A stretch of 64,000 nt of DNA from Osmia lignaria lignaria (taxonomy: Eukaryota > Arthropoda > Insecta > Hymenoptera > Megachilidae), in NCBI RefSeq assembly GCF_051020975.1, contig NC_135039.1, positions 14,668,692 to 14,732,691 of the forward strand, read 5' to 3'. The position numbers and the translations under genes were made by a program. A model generated the notes under the pieces. That model was not told where the DNA came from and ran no database searches. It saw only the letters and a program-made list of their open reading frames with translations. How positions within the stretch are numbered: position 1 is the stretch's first letter; every line of letters begins with the position of its first letter. Shown one piece after another: positions 60,573-64,000 of the stretch.

Positions 60573-63500
60573 CTTGAAGAGCAAATACAGAAAAGCAAAA
60601 TTGAGCAACTATGACATAAAACATGGTGCACTGCTAATATCAGCTGGCAACGAAGGGTCTCACGCCCCCTAGACTTACGCCAGACGCTACATACCACCCA
60701 CCCCGCCTGGACGTCGTAACGCCAGGACAGAGTGCACCCCTTCGCTAAGAGCGCTACCCGCCCGTCCAACACGTTGCATCCAACGGTGTCAGATTGACGG
60801 ACGCCCATAGTATAGACAAAAGGACTACAGTTTAGAATATGGTAACATATTTTCATATGTTCCGTATTCTAAAGCTGCGCCTGCAAAGGCCTAGTAATGC
60901 ATGGGTTTGTCTCCCATGAGATGGTGTTCACGGTCTTATGCCGCGGAATCCTTGTAACTAATTTGATTAAATAAATAAAATATTGGATTGAGTTTAAAAA
61001 CCAAAAGGATTCCCACCAAATACTAGTCAGTGCATTGTCATATTTACTCTCGCGTTGGAAATTTTTCGCAACACTAATTAAAATAGAAAATCCTGATCTA
61101 AAAACATGACTAGTACATAAACATCTAACGGGCTAATATTTCACTATACTGATGAATGATGAGTGTGAATGATGAGTGTTTACGGGCCGAGAACCGTGAA
61201 CGTGACAGAATGAATTTGAAGTATGAACGAAGAGCTTTCTACAATGCTTGAAAAGCAAATACTGAAAGGCAAAATAGAGCAACTATGACGCAAAAACGGT
61301 GCACTTCTAATATCAGCTGGCAACGGAGGTTTTCGGGCCCCCTGGACTTACGCCCGACGCTACATACCACCCACCCCGCCTAGGAAAGGATGCACCCCTT
61401 CGCTAAGAGCGCTACCCGTCCGTCCAACACGTTGCATCCAACGGTGTCAGATTGACGGACGCCCATAGTATAGGCAAAAGGACTGCAGTTTATCAAATGG
61501 AACATATGGATGTGCGCCACATTCTAAACTGCGCCTTGAAAGGCCTAGTAATGCATGGTTTTATCTCCCATGAGATGGTGTTCACGGTCTTATGCCGCGG
61601 AATCCTTGTAACTAATTTGATTAACTAAATAAAACATTGAGTTTCAAAACCAAAAGGATTCCCACCGAATACTAGTAAGTGCATCGTCATTGTTACTCTC
61701 GCGCTGGAAATTTTTCGCAACACTAATTAAAATAGAAAATCCAGATCTAGCAACATGACTAAAGGGGAGCTTTAAATTATGCTTGAAGAGCAAATATTGA
61801 AAAGCAAAATTGAGCAAATATGACTCAACATTCGTCCACTGCTAATATCAGCTGGCAACGGAGGTTCTTAGGCCCCCTGGACTTGCGCCCGACGCTACAT
61901 ACCACCCACCCCGCCTGTTTAAGGCTCTAGGCCCAGGCAGGGTGCACCCCTTCGCTAAGAGCGCTACCCACCCATCGAACACGTTGCATCCAACGTGTCC
62001 GAGTGGTGGACGCTAATAGTATAGGCAAAAGGACTTTAAGACAGCTTAGCGTATGGGTTGCAACATACTTAAATGTTCCGTACTCTATGGCTGTGCCTGC
62101 AAAGGCCTAGTAATGCATGGTTTTATCTCCCATGAGGTGGTGTTCACGGTCTTATGCCGCGGAATCCTTGTAACTAATTTTATCAAATAAAAACCAAAAG
62201 GATTCCCACCGAATACTAGTCAGTGTATAGTCATATTTACTGTCGCGCCGGAAATTTTTCGCAACACTACTTCAACTTGAAAATTCTAACAGAGTAATAT
62301 TTAGTCTCGCGTTGAAAATTTTTCGCAACACTACTTAAACTTGAAAATCCTAACGGGGTAATATTTACTCTCATCATTAAAAATTTTTCGCAACACTAAA
62401 ACTTGAAAATCCTAACGGGGTACTATTTACTCTCGCGTTGAAAATTTTTCGCAACACTAACTTGAAAATACTAACAGGGTAATATTTCGCTACACAAAGG
62501 TATGCGGGTGGATAAATGATTATGTGATAGAGTTCGTGAGGCTGAAGTGCGAATGATGAGTGTTTAGGGTCAAGAACTGTGAACGTGACAGAATGAATTT
62601 CAAGTTCGAAAGGAGAACTTTATACAATGCTTGAAGAGCAAATACTGAAAAGCAAAATTGAGCAACTATGACACAAATATGGTGCACTGCTAATATCAGC
62701 TGGCAACGGAGGTTCTTAGGCCCCCTGGACTTGCGCCCAACGCTACATACCACCCACCCCGCCTGGACGTCGTAACGCCAGGACAGGATGCACCCCTTCG
62801 CTAAGAGCGCTACCCGCCCGTCCAACACGTTGCATCCAACGGTGTCAGATTGACGGACGCCCATAGTATAGACAAAAGGACTACAGTTTAGAATATGGTA
62901 ACATATTTTCATATGTTCCGTACTCTAAAGCTGCGCCTGCAAAGGCCTAGTAATGCATGGGTTTATCTCCCATGAGATGGTGTTTCACGGTCTTATGCCG
63001 CGGAATCCTTGTAACTAATTTGTTAAATAAATAAAATATTGGATTGAGTTTAAAACCTAAAAGGATTCCCACCGAATACTAGTCAGTGCATTGTCATATT
63101 TACTCTCGCGTTGGAAATTTTTCGCAACACTAATTAAAATAGAAAATCCTGATCTAAAAACATGACTAGTACATAAACATCTAACGGGCTAATATTTCGC
63201 TATACTGATGAATGATGAGTGTGAATGATGAGTGTTTAGGGTCGAGAACCGTGAACGTGACAGAATGAATTTGAAATACGAACGAAGAGCTTTCTACAAT
63301 GCTTGAAGAGCAAATACTGAAAAGCAAAATAGAGCAACTATGACGCAAAAACGGTGCACTTCTAATATCAGCTGGCAACGGAGGTTTTCGGGCCCCCTGG
63401 ACTTACGCCCGACGCTACATACCACCCACCCCGCCTAGAACAGGGTGCACCCCTTCGCTAAGAGCGCTACCCGCCCGTCCAACACGTTGCATCCAACGTG

Positions 63501-64000
63501 TCAGATTGACGGACGCCCATAGTATAGACAAAAGGACTGCAGTTTATCAAATGGAACATATGGATGTGCGCCACATTCTAAACTGCGCCTTGAAAGGCCT
63601 AGTAATGCATGGGTATATCTCCCAGAGATGGTGTTCACGGTCTTATGCCGCGGAATCCTTGTAACTACTTTGATTAATTAAATAAAACATTGAGTTTCAA
63701 AACCAAAAGGATTCCCACCGAATACTAGTAAGTGCATCGTCATAGTTACTCTCGCGCTGGAAATTTTTCGCAACACTAATTAAAATAGAAAATCCTGATC
63801 TAGCAACATGACTAAAGGGGAACTTTAAATTATGCTTGAAGAGCAGATATTGAAAAGCAAAATAGAGCAAATATAACTCAACATTCGTCCACTGCTAATA
63901 TCAGCTGGCAACGGAGGTTCTTAGGCCCCCTGGACTTGCGCCCGACGCTACATACCACCCACCCCGCCTGTTTAAGGCTCTAGGCCCAGGCAGGGTGCAC
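60573..64000. repeat. Higher-order tandem array, 2.05-kb period of three monomer types
   Basis: The landmark CTTGAAGAGCAAAT (or a close variant) starts monomers at 60573 (a1), 61247 (b1), 61782 (c1), 62630 (a2), 63302 (b2) and 63835 (c2, cut by the window end). Spacings are 674, 535, 848, 672 and 533, so a-to-a, b-to-b and c-to-c distances are 2057, 2055 and 2053. Shared blocks in each monomer: ATATCAGCTGGCAACG, CTACATACCACCCACCCCGC, CACCCCTTCGCTAAGAGCGC, AAAGGCCTAGTAATGCATGG, TTATGCCGCGGAATCCTTGT, AAAAGGATTCCCACC and AAATTTTTCGCAACACTA. It does not match 5S, 18S or 28S rRNA, U snRNAs or tRNAs as far as I can tell. Same-type copies are much more alike than different types, the hallmark of a higher-order repeat. 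Confidence 0.92.
62252..62460. repeat. 61-65-bp subrepeats inside monomer c1
   Basis: AAATTTTTCGCAACACTA recurs at 62252, 62316, 62381 and 62442, each copy followed by ACTTGAAAAT and CTAAC or similar. This local expansion explains why c1 is 848 bp long while type b is 535 bp. Confidence 0.85.

Noticed and set aside
60573..64000. rDNA, 5S or U-snRNA cluster
   Set aside because: Tandem arrangement and GC-rich blocks suggested it, but none of the conserved core sequences of those RNAs that I know are present.

Overview
The window is AT-rich insect genomic DNA. Short introns, a Dicer-1, a hopscotch-type JAK, a Liprin-beta and a tandem aminopeptidase N cluster make an insect certain; a hymenopteran such as a bee seems likely, but that is an impression from protein similarity and base composition, not a proof. 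All gene models below were built by hand, joining exons at GT/AG sites with matching codon phase. Except where stated, every joined reading frame is intact.

Left third, 1-17400, minus strand: three tandem M1-family (gluzincin) aminopeptidase N-like genes. The first is cut by the window edge. The second is complete, with a GPI-type C-terminal tail. The third has lost introns and carries an apparent one-base frameshift. Their introns and spacers hold several non-autonomous mobile elements: a hAT-like MITE with a 9-bp target duplication, a 676-bp foldback with tRNA-like B boxes, two copies of a TTAA-ended MITE, and another TIR element.

Middle, 18172-41000: an OST3/MagT1-type oligosaccharyltransferase subunit (+), the Rab escort protein (-), an acid lipase (-), a C2H2 zinc-finger protein with an Ikaros/Hunchback-like C-terminal finger pair (+), and Liprin-beta (+). 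The spacers between them are AT-rich and hold foldback elements, including a MITE with perfect 29-bp TIRs at 36571-36759.

Right, 41791-57184: the JAK kinase hop (+), RpS30 (a ubiquitin-like/S30 fusion, -) with a probable intronic H/ACA snoRNA, and Dcr-1 (+). RpS30 and Dcr-1 are head to head over about 0.56 kb. The functional themes are independent: digestion or surface proteolysis, ER glycosylation, prenylation of Rabs, lipid hydrolysis, transcription, synapse or adhesion scaffolding, cytokine signalling, translation and microRNA processing. Nothing suggests that they form one pathway.

Right end, 57185-64000: no convincing gene. It holds several foldback elements, a 72/170-bp minisatellite, and, from about 60573 to the window end, a higher-order tandem array. 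That array has a repeat period near 2.05 kb made of three diverged monomers (about 674, 535 and 848 bp). Each monomer keeps the same hairpins although the paired bases differ between monomer types. This is the most unusual object in the window.
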